A DNA stretch of 64,000 nt from Fimbriimonadaceae bacterium (GTDB taxonomy: Bacteria; Armatimonadota; UBA10988), in contig JADZEX010000086.1 in the NCBI GenBank assembly GCA_020850355.1, positions 1-64,000 on the forward strand, given 5' to 3'. The notes below the pieces were generated by a model, which was not told the origin of the DNA, made no database searches, and saw only the letters and a list, made by a program, of their open reading frames with translations. How positions within the stretch are numbered: the stretch's first letter is position 1; each line of letters starts with the position of its first letter. Positions 1 through 8,290 of this stretch are shown here, one piece after another. The position numbers were made by a program, and so were the translations under genes.

Positions 1-1
1 C

Positions 2-1132
2 CCGCCGCCGCTGACCGTGACGCTGCGCTGCGCCATCGACGACACCATCGTCAGCGTCAGCGCCGCGGTGCAGTACCGCCGCGCCGACAGCCACTACGGC
101 GAGCAGCGCCAGGTGGTGCAGGTGCAGCCGGCGCTGCAGGCGACGGTGCGGCCGGCGGTGTTGCTGCTGCGCGAGCAGATGGCCAGTTACCCGGTGGCGG
201 TCGACCTGCGCAACACCTCGCAGCGCGACGTCACGGGCACGCTGCGGCTGCTGGCCGGTGAGCGCGAGCTGGCGCGGCAACAGGTCAGCCTGGGCGCTGG
301 CCGGCAGGAGGCGCTGTCGTTGCCGGTGGTGGTGGACGGTCTGACCGCCCCAACCACGGCCAGGCTGGTCTGGCAACCCGCCGACGGCGGCCGGGTGCCG
401 CTGTCGACGGTCCACCGGATCGCCTATCCGCACATCGCCACCCGGCTGCTGCTGACGCCGGCGCAGCTTCGCCTCGTACCGGGCGAGGTGGCGGTCGACC
501 CGGCGGCCCGCGTCGGCTACTTCGCTGGGGCGGCCGACGAGCTGGGCGAGGCGCTCCGCCAGCTCGGTTACCAGCCCCGGTTGATCGACCCGGCGACCTT
601 GGCCGAGCGGTCGGCGCTCGAAGGGCTGACCTGCCTGGTGATCGGCGCGCGGGCCTACGAGACGCAGCCGGAGCTGGTGACTCACAACGCCCGGCTGCTG
701 GCCTGGGTCGCCGGCGGCGGCCGGCTGCTGGTACTCTACCAGCGCCACGCCTACACCCAGGCGAACCTGGCGCCGTTCGCCCTGACGACCGCCACGCCGC
801 ACGACCGCGTGACCGACGAGACCGCCGCCGTGCGGTTGTTGCAGCCCGACCACGCGCTGTTGCGCTGGCCGAATCGCCTTGGCGACGCCGACTTCGCCGG
901 TTGGGTGCAGGAGCGCGGGCTTTACTTCCAGCGCACCTGGGACCCGCACTACACCGCGCTATTGGCCTGCGCCGATGCCGGTCAGGATCCGGCCGAGGGC
1001 GGGCTCCTGACGGCGGCGGTGGAGCGCGGGCAGTACACCTATTGCGGCTACGCGTTGCACCGCCAATGGTCGGCCGGCGTGCTGGGCGCCTGGCGCCTGC
1101 TCGCCAACCTCACCGCCAGCGCCGCGCCCTGA
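2..1132 (+). CDS. PIG-L family deacetylase-type protein, C-terminal part (5' truncated by window edge)
   Basis: The reading frame is open to the first base, so the N-terminus and any AHPDD deacetylase motif lie outside the window; about 376 residues are visible. The first part looks like beta-sandwich linker sequence. The last 200 residues carry a glutamine-amidotransferase/ThuA-like domain with RVGYFAGAADE, then an ARAYET segment, PDHALL, WVQERGLYF and a GYALHRQ end. I recognise this series from the C-terminal extension of large bacterial PIG-L (LmbE-like, zinc-dependent N-acetylsugar deacetylase) proteins. Such proteins are usually secreted. The deacetylase role is inferred from that family, since the catalytic domain is not seen. 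The gene ends just before a small minus-strand ORF. Confidence 0.7.
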   Translation, partial: PPPLTVTLRCAIDDTIVSVSAAVQYRRADSHYGEQRQVVQVQPALQATVRPAVLLLREQMASYPVAVDLRNTSQRDVTGTLRLLAGERELARQQVSLGAGRQEALSLPVVVDGLTAPTTARLVWQPADGGRVPLSTVHRIAYPHIATRLLLTPAQLRLVPGEVAVDPAARVGYFAGAADELGEALRQLGYQPRLIDPATLAERSALEGLTCLVIGARAYETQPELVTHNARLLAWVAGGGRLLVLYQRHAYTQANLAPFALTTATPHDRVTDETAAVRLLQPDHALLRWPNRLGDADFAGWVQERGLYFQRTWDPHYTALLACADAGQDPAEGGLLTAAVERGQYTYCGYALHRQWSAGVLGAWRLLANLTASAAP

Positions 1133-1141
1133 GCCGGCCAG

Positions 1142-1330
1142 TCAGAAGTTGACCACGAACCAGTCGCGCGTGCCGACGCCGGGCGGGCAGCCGTGGCGGC
1201 TGATGTAGCAGTGGCGCAGTTGCCGGCGCACCGTGAGGTGGAAGCCGAGCAGCATGAAGATCCAGATCGGTATCGTCGGCGGGCAGCAGACCGTGCCGAG
1301 CAGCGCGCAGATCGTCAGCAGCAGCATCAT
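1142..1330 (-). CDS. small Cys-containing membrane protein, hypothetical (62 aa)
   Basis: A 62-residue ORF starting with a double Met; CGGAG lies about 8 bases upstream of the first ATG. The N-terminal half is one or two hydrophobic segments (MMLLLTICALLGTVCC, then IPIWIFMLLGF) followed by a basic, His-rich stretch with HCYISRHGC, and it ends WFVVNF. This pattern suits a small one- or two-pass inner-membrane protein with a cytoplasmic basic tail. No family recognised. It converges with the preceding PIG-L gene (9 bases between stops) and diverges from the MocA operon. Being so short in high-GC DNA it could be spurious; the hydrophobic N-terminus and ribosome-binding site argue that it is real. 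Confidence 0.4.
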   Translation of the reverse strand: MMLLLTICALLGTVCCPPTIPIWIFMLLGFHLTVRRQLRHCYISRHGCPPGVGTRDWFVVNF

Positions 1331-1528
1331 GGTACGACTCCGCGGTTGCCCGAGACGGAACTTCGCGACGCAACCGACTATCGCAGGAAACTTTCCGCTG
1401 GCGCCGGGCGGTTCCAGGGCCGGCCAAAGCGATCCGGCTGGCAGGCGGTGCGCGGCGGCAGGAGTCGACCGGCGCGGCGCGAAGCGCCCTGCCAGCGCGG
1501 TGACGGCCGCGGCGGTGGAGAGGTGGCG

Positions 1529-2824
1529 ATGGCGCAGACTCCCCTTTCGAGGCGGACCTTTGTGGCGCGCAGCGCGGGTGCGGCAGCCGGAGCGATGGCC
1601 TTCACGGTGGTCCCCAGCTTTGGGCAGACCCCGCCCAGTGAGCAGTTGACGCACGCCGTGATCGGCTGCGGCGGCATGGGCATGGGGCACCTCAACGGGA
1701 TCATCAAGCCCGATGCCCAGGCGCGCCTGCTGGCCGTCTGTGACGTTGACCAGAACCGCCTGGCCAACGCGCTGAAGGCGGGTGGCGACGGCGTGGAGGG
1801 GTACAGCGACTGGCGCCGCGTGCTGGATCGCGGCGACATCGACATTCTGCACATCGTCACGCCGCCGCACTGGCACGCGCTGATGAGCGTCGCGGCCGCG
1901 GAGGCGGGGTGCGACATCTGGTGCGAGAAGCCGATGACCCGCACCATCGGCGAGGGCGCCGCGGTGGTCGAAGCGGTCCGCCGCTATGGGCGGGTCTTCC
2001 GGCTGAACACCTGGTTCCGCCTCTACAGTGGCTTCTACGGCCTCGGCTCGCCGGTCAAGCCGCTCAAGCAGTTGGTCGAAAGCGGGTTGCTGGGCTGGCC
2101 GTTGACGGTGCGGATCAGCCGCTTCACGGGGTTCGACTGGAAGGTCAAGGCCTGGAGCGGCCGCACCGACCTGACGCCGCAGCCGGTGCCGGCCGAGCTC
2201 GACTACGACCTGTGGCTGGGGCCGGCGCCCGCCAAACCGTACCACCCGCACCGCGTCCACGGCAGCTTCCGCGGCTACTGGGACTACGACGGCGGCGGGC
2301 TGGCCGACATGGGTCAGCACTACCTCGACCCGGTGCAGTACTTCCTGGGCAAGGACGAGACGAGTCCGGTGGAGGTCGAGGCGTGGGCGCCGTGGCCGGT
2401 CCATCCCGACGCCTGCGGGGTCTGGGGGCGGGTCGAGATGCGGTACGAGGACGACTGCCGGCTGATCCTGGAGTCGGGCGACTGGGGCACCAACGTGACC
2501 GACGGGCAGCCCTACCTGGAAGGGCCGAAGGGCAAGGTCTACCGCGGCTTCCGAACCGATCCGCCGGAGCTGGCCGAGGCCATTCGGGGGCTGCCGGAGC
2601 CGGTCGAGCAGCTCGCCGACTTCAACGTCGCGGTCCGCACACGGCAGCCGTTTGGACTCAACGAGCGCAACGGCAACCGCAGCAACATCCTGGTGCATCT
2701 GGCCAACGCCTCCATTCGAACCGGCCGCAAGCTGCGCTTCGACCCGCGGAGCTGCCGCTTCGTCGGCGATGAAGAAGCCAATCGACTGGTCGACCAGCCG
2801 ATGCGCGCGCCCTGGCACCTGTGA
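1529..2824 (+). CDS. Gfo/Idh/MocA family oxidoreductase with Tat signal
   Basis: 431 residues. ATG 1529 is chosen because GGAGAGG lies 7 bases upstream and the protein then begins with a twin-arginine signal (SRRTFVARSAGAAAGAMAF). A Rossmann nucleotide-binding motif (VIGCGGMGMGH, about residues 44-54) and the family's EKP motif (WCEKPMTR, near residue 133, Lys catalytic) follow; the C-terminal half is the alpha/beta substrate domain. Family members are NAD(P)-dependent dehydrogenases or redox hydrolases acting on sugars and inositols. Exported members with bound cofactor are common in glycan-degrading Planctomycetota and Bacteroidota. It is first in an operon with the HEAT/discoidin/DUF1080 fusion (14-base gap between its stop and the next ATG). 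Substrate unknown. Confidence 0.88.
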   Translation: MAQTPLSRRTFVARSAGAAAGAMAFTVVPSFGQTPPSEQLTHAVIGCGGMGMGHLNGIIKPDAQARLLAVCDVDQNRLANALKAGGDGVEGYSDWRRVLDRGDIDILHIVTPPHWHALMSVAAAEAGCDIWCEKPMTRTIGEGAAVVEAVRRYGRVFRLNTWFRLYSGFYGLGSPVKPLKQLVESGLLGWPLTVRISRFTGFDWKVKAWSGRTDLTPQPVPAELDYDLWLGPAPAKPYHPHRVHGSFRGYWDYDGGGLADMGQHYLDPVQYFLGKDETSPVEVEAWAPWPVHPDACGVWGRVEMRYEDDCRLILESGDWGTNVTDGQPYLEGPKGKVYRGFRTDPPELAEAIRGLPEPVEQLADFNVAVRTRQPFGLNERNGNRSNILVHLANASIRTGRKLRFDPRSCRFVGDEEANRLVDQPMRAPWHL

Positions 2825-2838
2825 GCGAGGAGGCCCCG

Positions 2839-5586
2839 ATGCGTACCGCTGGACGCTCCCTGCTGCTGCTGCTGACCCTGGTCGGCCCGCTGGCGGCGCA
2901 GACCGTCGACGAGTTGCTGGCCAAGCTGCCGGCCCCGGACGCGACCGCCGGGCAGGCCGTGCTGGCCGACCTGACGAAGCTGGGTGCCGCCGCCTACGAC
3001 CAACTGCTGGGCCGCCTGCAACCGGCGGGCGGGGCCGATGCCGCGGCACGGCTGGCGCTCAACGGGCTGGCCTTCCGGGTCACCCGCCCCGGCGCCGAGG
3101 CTGAGCGGCAGGTCTTCGCGGCGGCGTTGCTGCGGGCGCTGGCAGCGCAGACCGACGCCGTGGTGCGGGCCGACCTGCTGGCCTGGCTGCAGCTCGCCGG
3201 CAAGGACGAGGCCGTCCCAGCAATCGGCAAGCTGCTGACCGATCCGGCGCTGGCCGACCCGGCGGCGCGGGCGCTGTTACGGATCGGCGGACCGGCCGTC
3301 GCGCCGGCCTTCCTGGCGGCGCTGCCCGGCGCGTCCGAGCGCGTCCAACTGACGCTGCTGCAAGGTCTCGGCGCGCTGCGCGCGACGGCGGCGGTGCCGG
3401 CCCTGCTATCCGCCGCCGCGAGCCCGATCGCCGATCTGCGGCTGACCGCCTGGGACGCCCTCGCCGAAATCGGCGACCCGCGGGCGCAGGCCGCGCTGGC
3501 GCAGGCTGCGGCGAGCACCGCGAAGTACGAGCGGGCCCGCGGCCTGGCCGCCTACCTGCGCCTGGCCGAGCGCCTCGGCGAAGAGCGCCAGAGCGCGCCG
3601 GCCGCGGCGATCGGTCGCGAAGTCTGGGCCGCCGCGCGGCAGGCCGACCCCGCCGTCGCCAGTCGCGGGTTGGCCACCTTGGCGCTGGTGCTGGGCGAGC
3701 GCGCCCTGCCCGAGCTGCTGGACGGGCTGGCCAGCCCGCTGCCGGAGCTGCGGCAGGCCGCGGCCAACCTGCTGGCTCGCCTGCCGGGCGCCGCCGTCAC
3801 CGCCAAGTTGCTCCCGCTCGCCAAAGAGGGCGACCCGGCCGTGCGGGCGACGGTGCTGACCTTGCTGGGCCGGCGCGGCGATGCCGCGGCCGCGCCGGTG
3901 GTGCTGGCGGCCTGCACCGATGCCGACCCGGCGGTGCGCCGCGCGGCGCTGGCGGTGGCCGCCACTTTGGCCACCCCCGACGCCGTGCAGGCCCTGGCCC
4001 GCGGCGCTGCCACGGCCCCACCGGCCGACGCCAAGGCGCTGCTTGGACTGCTCAAACAGTTGCCCGCCGAGCGGGTCCTACCGCCCTGCGTGGCCCTCTG
4101 GCCGGGCGCCGCGCCGGCCCTGCAGGTAGTCCTGCTCGACCTCTTCGGTGCCCGCGGCGCCGTGGCGCAGCGGCCGCTGGTGGTCGCCGCGCTGACCTCA
4201 CCCGAGGCCCTGGTGCGGCGCGCCGCGGCGAAAGCCCTGGGCGGCGTCAGCGGCCCGGAGCATGTGCCCGACCTGTTGCAGCAGTATCTGGCGGCCGACG
4301 AGGAAGGCCGCGCCGCGCTGCTCGACACCGTGACCCGCGCACTGGCCAAAGAAGCCGACCTGGAGCGGCAGGCCGCCCCGGTGCAGGCCCGCTACGCCGG
4401 CGCCACGGCGGCGCAGCAGGTGGCGCTGCTCGACATCTACGCCGGCCTGGGCGGCGCCAAGGCGATTGAGCAGGTCGCCGCGGCCACGCAGAGTCAGGAC
4501 ACTGCCGTCGCCAAGGCGGCTGGCAGCATCTTGGCCGAGTGGCGCCGCTCCGGCGCTCTCAACATCGCCGAGGGGCGGCCCGCCAAGGCCGATGTCGCGC
4601 AGGAAGGCAACAACTCGCCCGACAAGGCTGTCGACGGCAACGTCGCCGACCGCACGGGCAGCGCCTGGTTCGGCAACCAGACCCCGGCGCATCTCGTGAT
4701 CGACCTCGGCGCGACGGTGCCGGTCGACACCGCCAAGGTCTGGTTCTACTGGGACGGCCGCCATTACCAGTACAGCGTCGACCTCTCGACCGACGGGCAG
4801 ACCTGGCAGACCGTGGTCGATGAGTCCAAGAACAGCACGCCAGCCAGCGCAGGCGGCACGCTCCACCACTTCGACGCCGTGAAAGCCCGCTGGCTGCGGC
4901 TGACCGTGCTCAAGAACAGCGCCAACCAGGCCTGCCACGTGGTCGAGCTGCAGGCCTTCGTGGCCGGCACCGGCCCGCAGCCGCCGGCACCGCCGAAGCC
5001 GGACGAGGACGGCTTCACGGCGCTCTTCAACGGCACCGACCTGAGCGGCTGGATCGGCGCGGTGAACGGCTACGAGGTGCAAGACGGGGCGATCGTCTGC
5101 ATTCCCGAGCGGGGCGGCAAGCTGCTATCCGAGCGGCAGTACGCCGACTTCATCTTCCGGTTCGAGTTCAAACTGACCCCCGGTGCCAACAACGGCGTCG
5201 GCGTGCGCTGCCCGCCCGAGGGCGACGCGGCCTACAACGCGATGGAGATCCAAGTGCTGGACGACACCGCGGAGCAGTACGCCAAGCTACAGCCGTACCA
5301 GTACCACGGCTCGGTCTACGGCGTGGCCGCCGCGCGGAAGGGGTTCCAGAAGCCGGTCGGGCAGTGGAACAGCCAGGAGATCAAGGTGGTCGGCCGGCGC
5401 GTCAGCGTGACCCTCAACGGCGAGCTGGTCGTCGATGTCGACCTGGACGAGGCCGCCCGACCGCAGACGCTGGACCACAAGGAGCATCCCGGCCTGGCCA
5501 ACACCAAGGGCCACCTCGCCTTCCTGGGCCACGGCACGCGGGTCGAGTTCCGCAACCTGCGGATCAAGGACCTCGGCGGTGGGTAG
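2839..5586 (+). CDS. secreted HEAT-repeat / F5-8 type C (discoidin) / DUF1080 fusion protein
   Basis: 915 residues; ATG 2839 follows GAGGAGG at good spacing and gives a clean Sec signal peptide (RSLLLLLTLVGPLAAQ). Residues ~25-570 are a long Ala/Leu-rich array of HEAT-like helical repeats. Residues ~574-712 form a discoidin-type carbohydrate-binding domain (SPDKAVDGNVADRTGSAWF, AHLVIDLGATVPVDTAKVWF, WLRLTVLKN). Residues ~724-913 are DUF1080, the 3-keto-disaccharide hydrolase fold, with FTALFNGTDLSGW, NNGVGVRCPPEGD and MEIQVLDD. DUF1080 proteins are linked to 3-keto-glycoside cleavage or glycan binding, which pairs logically with an upstream MocA-type 3-dehydrogenase. The order helical scaffold, lectin, lyase-like domain is notable. 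The stop overlaps the next gene's start. Confidence 0.88.
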   Translation: MRTAGRSLLLLLTLVGPLAAQTVDELLAKLPAPDATAGQAVLADLTKLGAAAYDQLLGRLQPAGGADAAARLALNGLAFRVTRPGAEAERQVFAAALLRALAAQTDAVVRADLLAWLQLAGKDEAVPAIGKLLTDPALADPAARALLRIGGPAVAPAFLAALPGASERVQLTLLQGLGALRATAAVPALLSAAASPIADLRLTAWDALAEIGDPRAQAALAQAAASTAKYERARGLAAYLRLAERLGEERQSAPAAAIGREVWAAARQADPAVASRGLATLALVLGERALPELLDGLASPLPELRQAAANLLARLPGAAVTAKLLPLAKEGDPAVRATVLTLLGRRGDAAAAPVVLAACTDADPAVRRAALAVAATLATPDAVQALARGAATAPPADAKALLGLLKQLPAERVLPPCVALWPGAAPALQVVLLDLFGARGAVAQRPLVVAALTSPEALVRRAAAKALGGVSGPEHVPDLLQQYLAADEEGRAALLDTVTRALAKEADLERQAAPVQARYAGATAAQQVALLDIYAGLGGAKAIEQVAAATQSQDTAVAKAAGSILAEWRRSGALNIAEGRPAKADVAQEGNNSPDKAVDGNVADRTGSAWFGNQTPAHLVIDLGATVPVDTAKVWFYWDGRHYQYSVDLSTDGQTWQTVVDESKNSTPASAGGTLHHFDAVKARWLRLTVLKNSANQACHVVELQAFVAGTGPQPPAPPKPDEDGFTALFNGTDLSGWIGAVNGYEVQDGAIVCIPERGGKLLSERQYADFIFRFEFKLTPGANNGVGVRCPPEGDAAYNAMEIQVLDDTAEQYAKLQPYQYHGSVYGVAAARKGFQKPVGQWNSQEIKVVGRRVSVTLNGELVVDVDLDEAARPQTLDHKEHPGLANTKGHLAFLGHGTRVEFRNLRIKDLGGG

Positions 5587-7135
5587 GCTGCTGGCGGCCC
5601 TGTTGCTGCTGCCGGCGCTGGCGTCCGCGGCGGTGCAGCGGCCGGCCGCGGGCGAGCTCGACGCGCTGGCCCGCGCGGTCGCGGCGGCGGCCGCGGGCGA
5701 CACCATCGAACTGGCCGCCGGGACCTACCCGCTCAGCGCGATGCTGCGGCTGAAGAGCGGCCTGACCGTCCGCGGGGCCGGCGCGGAGGCCACCAGCATC
5801 ACTCGCCAGGGCGGCCCGCGGGCGGGCCTGCTCGAGCTTCATGGCTGCCACGAGGTCGTGGTCCGTGACCTGACCCTCGACGGCGGCCGTCGGCCGGAGT
5901 GCGCCTACGGCCTGGTGGCGACCGACTCGCAGCGCCTGCGGATCGAGCAGATCGTCGTGAAGCACCTCGCCGGCGAGGGCTGGGGGCCGTTCGGGATCCT
6001 GTTCGTCGGCGACAACCCGACCTGCGCCCGCGGCGTCACCGACAGCCTGATCCGCGACTGCGGGTTCGAAGACATCGGGGTCGGCACCGAGTGGGGCGGC
6101 GCGATCCGCCTGGCCTGGGGCTCCAACCGCAACGAAGTACGCGACTGCCAGATCGCTCAGACTGGCCGCGGCGGGATCTTCGGCGACCACTCCACCGACC
6201 TGGTCGTGCGCGGCAACGAGGTCACCGGCTCCGGTGGCGTCGGGCTGGGGATCGAGTTGTGGGGTGGCTGCCACCGCTCGGTGGTCGAGGACAACGTGAT
6301 CGACCATTGGCTGAGCATCGACGGCGGCCAGTTCACGGCGGTCCGGCGCAACCGCATCGGCACGGCGGACGGCACGTTGAAGTTCCTCGGCCTCGAGTTC
6401 ATCGCCTCGGACGGCGTGGTCAGCGACAACGAGGTTTGGAGCGGCCAGCAGATCGGCCTTTCGGTGAGCAACCAGCCGCCGAAGAACAACGTGCTCTGGC
6501 AGCGCAACAGCGTGGTCGACTGCAACCAATGGGGAGCCCAGTTCCAGGGCGAGACCGGCGGCGCGGCGCGCCACTACTTCTACCGGTGCCGCTTCGAGGC
6601 CAACCGGGCTGGTGACCCCCGGGCGCCGTACCCCAACGACAGCGGGCACGGCTTCCGGACCAACGGGCACTGCCAGGGTTTCGTCTTCGAGGAATGCGAC
6701 TTCCGCGACAACGGCGGGCTCGGCCTGCAGCTCGGCGGCCCGGCGGTGGACCAGGTTGAGCTGCGGCGCTGTCGGATTCAGGGCAACCGCGCGGCGGCGC
6801 TGCGCGGCGGGGTTCAGACGGCCGGGGCGCTGCTCGACCTGAGCGTCGCCGGCAACGCGGGCGATGCTCTGCCGACCTGGCCCGCCTTCGCCACGGCCGC
6901 CCCAGAGCCGCGGATTGCCGGGCCGGCCCGCGTGGCGGTGGGTGAGCCGGCGACCTTCCGGGCGCAGACCGCCGCCCCGGTCGAAGCCTGGCTGTGGGAC
7001 TGCGCCACCGGCATCCCCCAGAACGGCGCCACCGCGACCCACACCTGGACCACGCCCGGCACCTACGAGGTGACGCTGGTCGTCTGGTCTCAAGGCCGTG
7101 GCGGCCGCGCCACGAGCAGCGTGGTGGTGCAGTAG
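5579..7135 (+). CDS. secreted right-handed beta-helix protein with C-terminal PKD domain
   Basis: 518 residues from GTG 5579, which overlaps the upstream stop by 8 bases and has AAGGA 8 bases ahead; this start gives a signal peptide (RLLAALLLLPALASAA). Residues ~30-430 show the parallel beta-helix pattern (TIELAAGTYPL, LKSGLTVRGAG, then many short N-x-I/V turns such as NEVRDCQIAQTGRGGIFG). This fold is shared by pectate lyase-like and other polysaccharide lyases, epimerases and glycosidases. Residues ~442-518 are a PKD domain (VGEPATFRAQT, TATHTWTTPGTYEVTLVV). The catalytic type cannot be told from motifs. It is translationally coupled to the DUF1080 fusion, so the same extracellular glycan process is likely. 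Confidence 0.82.
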   Translation: MGRLLAALLLLPALASAAVQRPAAGELDALARAVAAAAAGDTIELAAGTYPLSAMLRLKSGLTVRGAGAEATSITRQGGPRAGLLELHGCHEVVVRDLTLDGGRRPECAYGLVATDSQRLRIEQIVVKHLAGEGWGPFGILFVGDNPTCARGVTDSLIRDCGFEDIGVGTEWGGAIRLAWGSNRNEVRDCQIAQTGRGGIFGDHSTDLVVRGNEVTGSGGVGLGIELWGGCHRSVVEDNVIDHWLSIDGGQFTAVRRNRIGTADGTLKFLGLEFIASDGVVSDNEVWSGQQIGLSVSNQPPKNNVLWQRNSVVDCNQWGAQFQGETGGAARHYFYRCRFEANRAGDPRAPYPNDSGHGFRTNGHCQGFVFEECDFRDNGGLGLQLGGPAVDQVELRRCRIQGNRAAALRGGVQTAGALLDLSVAGNAGDALPTWPAFATAAPEPRIAGPARVAVGEPATFRAQTAAPVEAWLWDCATGIPQNGATATHTWTTPGTYEVTLVVWSQGRGGRATSSVVVQ

Positions 7136-7136
7136 G

Positions 7137-8093
7137 CTACGCGTCGCCGCAGTCGACCGGCCGGCGTTGCAGCAGCACGACCAGCCAGAGCAGCAGCAGC
7201 GCCGTGCAGAGCAGCCCCCCGTCGACCCCGTAGGCGCCGCCGCTGAGCAGGTCGGGCACGCCGGCGAACTCCGGGCTGGTCAGTTCGGCGACGCCCTGGT
7301 AGGGCACGCCGAGCAGCTCGGGCACCAGCAGCCAGCCGCAGTAGAAGGAGATCGGCGGCCAGAGCGAGCCGTAGACGACCCGCAGCCGCTCCAGCAGCAG
7401 CGCCAGCAGGATCACGTTGCCGCAGGCCAGGGGGCTGAGCGCCGGGATGCGCAGGAAGGGCAGCACGAAGACGACGGTCACCGCCAGCGCCCCGCCGAGC
7501 GGCGTTCGGCGGCGCCACAGCGGCAGCGCCAGACCGTGCGGCAGCAGCAGCCGTGCGCAGGCGCAGCAGAGCACGACGGCCGGGACCGAGGCCAGCACCA
7601 GGGGATCGATCAGCCAGACGCGGATTCGCAGGGCCAGGCTGATGGCGACCTCCCGCAAGCCGCCGCCGTCGCCGGCCAGCACCAGAATCAGCAGCAGCAT
7701 CGCCACCGCTGCCCCGAAGCCTGCCTGCCCGCTGGCCAGCAACACCCGCCCATCAACCCGCAGCCCCAGGGCGCCGAGCGGGTCGCGGCTGCGGACCAGG
7801 GCCAGCAGGACGCTGCCCAGCAGCATCGGGAAGCCCAGCAGGCCGATCTCCTGGACCCGGTCCAGCGACCGGCGCTGCTGCAACAGCCAACCCAGCCGGC
7901 CGGGCGGCACCGCCGCGGGGATCCGCGTCCCGTCGGCGCTGACATGCGGCACCAGCCCGGGCCGCAGATGACTCCGCAGCCGCTGCTGGATCACCACCTC
8001 GCCCGCCGCGAAAACCAGCAGGTAGACCAGCAACGGCAACCACAGCCAGAGCCGTGACGGCGGCGGAGCGGTGGGTTCGGCAGCTATCTGCAT
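7137..8093 (-). CDS. polytopic membrane protein, degenerate CPBP (CAAX-protease-like) family
   Basis: About 318 residues with roughly eight hydrophobic segments. I use ATG 8093; a TTG at 8105 is possible, and neither has a clear ribosome-binding site. The C-terminal third (ERLRVVYGSLWPPISFYCGW) aligns by eye with the CPBP family segment that normally reads R-x-G-S-L-W-x-P-I-x-x-H-x-x-x-N, and a following GGAYGVDGGLL stretch resembles the family's tail. The His and Asn expected of an active CPBP protease are replaced (Tyr/Cys), so it is probably catalytically dead or a divergent relative. CPBP proteins are intramembrane proteases used in prenyl-protein processing or self-immunity. It converges with the beta-helix gene, with one base between their stops. 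Confidence 0.55.
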   Translation of the reverse strand: MQIAAEPTAPPPSRLWLWLPLLVYLLVFAAGEVVIQQRLRSHLRPGLVPHVSADGTRIPAAVPPGRLGWLLQQRRSLDRVQEIGLLGFPMLLGSVLLALVRSRDPLGALGLRVDGRVLLASGQAGFGAAVAMLLLILVLAGDGGGLREVAISLALRIRVWLIDPLVLASVPAVVLCCACARLLLPHGLALPLWRRRTPLGGALAVTVVFVLPFLRIPALSPLACGNVILLALLLERLRVVYGSLWPPISFYCGWLLVPELLGVPYQGVAELTSPEFAGVPDLLSGGAYGVDGGLLCTALLLLWLVVLLQRRPVDCGDA

Positions 8094-8110
8094 GGGCTTG
8101 GCCAAGAACG

Positions 8111-8140
8111 CCCACGGCCCGCCTCGCGGCGGGCCGTGGG
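8111..8140 (-). terminator. hairpin terminator downstream of tRNA-Ala
   Basis: A perfect 12-bp inverted repeat (CCCACGGCCCGC and its complement) with a 6-base loop lies 2 bases beyond the tRNA 3' end. The U-tract after it on the minus strand is poor (CGTTCTT), so the stem strength must do most of the work. It also separates the tRNA from the membrane protein gene on the same strand. Confidence 0.65.
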
Positions 8141-8142
8141 AG

Positions 8143-8215
8143 TGGAGGTGAGGGGATTCGAACCCCTGGCCTCATGAGTGCGATTCATGCGCTCTCCCAA
8201 CTGAGCTACACCCCC
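8143..8215 (-). tRNA. tRNA-Ala(CGC)
   Basis: A complete 73-nt cloverleaf on the minus strand: acceptor GGGGGTG pairs with CACCTCC and includes the G3-U70 wobble that is the alanine identity element; D-arm GCTCAGTTGGGAGAGC; anticodon stem CATGA/TCATG with loop ATCGCAC, giving anticodon CGC (reads GCG codons); T-arm GGGGTTCGAATCCCC. Discriminator base A. CCA is not encoded (next bases CTC), so it must be added by nucleotidyltransferase. GCG is among the common Ala codons in this GC-rich DNA, which fits keeping a dedicated CGC tRNA. Confidence 0.97.
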
Positions 8216-8229
8216 GGTTGGGTCCGCTA

Positions 8230-8258
8230 ACGCTACCACACGCCCGGCGCGGCGTCAA
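8230..8258 (-). promoter_or_regulatory. sigma70-type promoter of the tRNA-Ala gene
   Basis: On the minus strand TTGACG (-35) and TAGCGT (-10) are separated by exactly 17 bases. The predicted start point is about 7-8 bases ahead of the mature tRNA 5' end, as expected for a single-tRNA transcript. Confidence 0.6.
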
Positions 8259-8290
8259 GCAGCACGCTGGCGCTGCGGCGGCCGGGTCGG

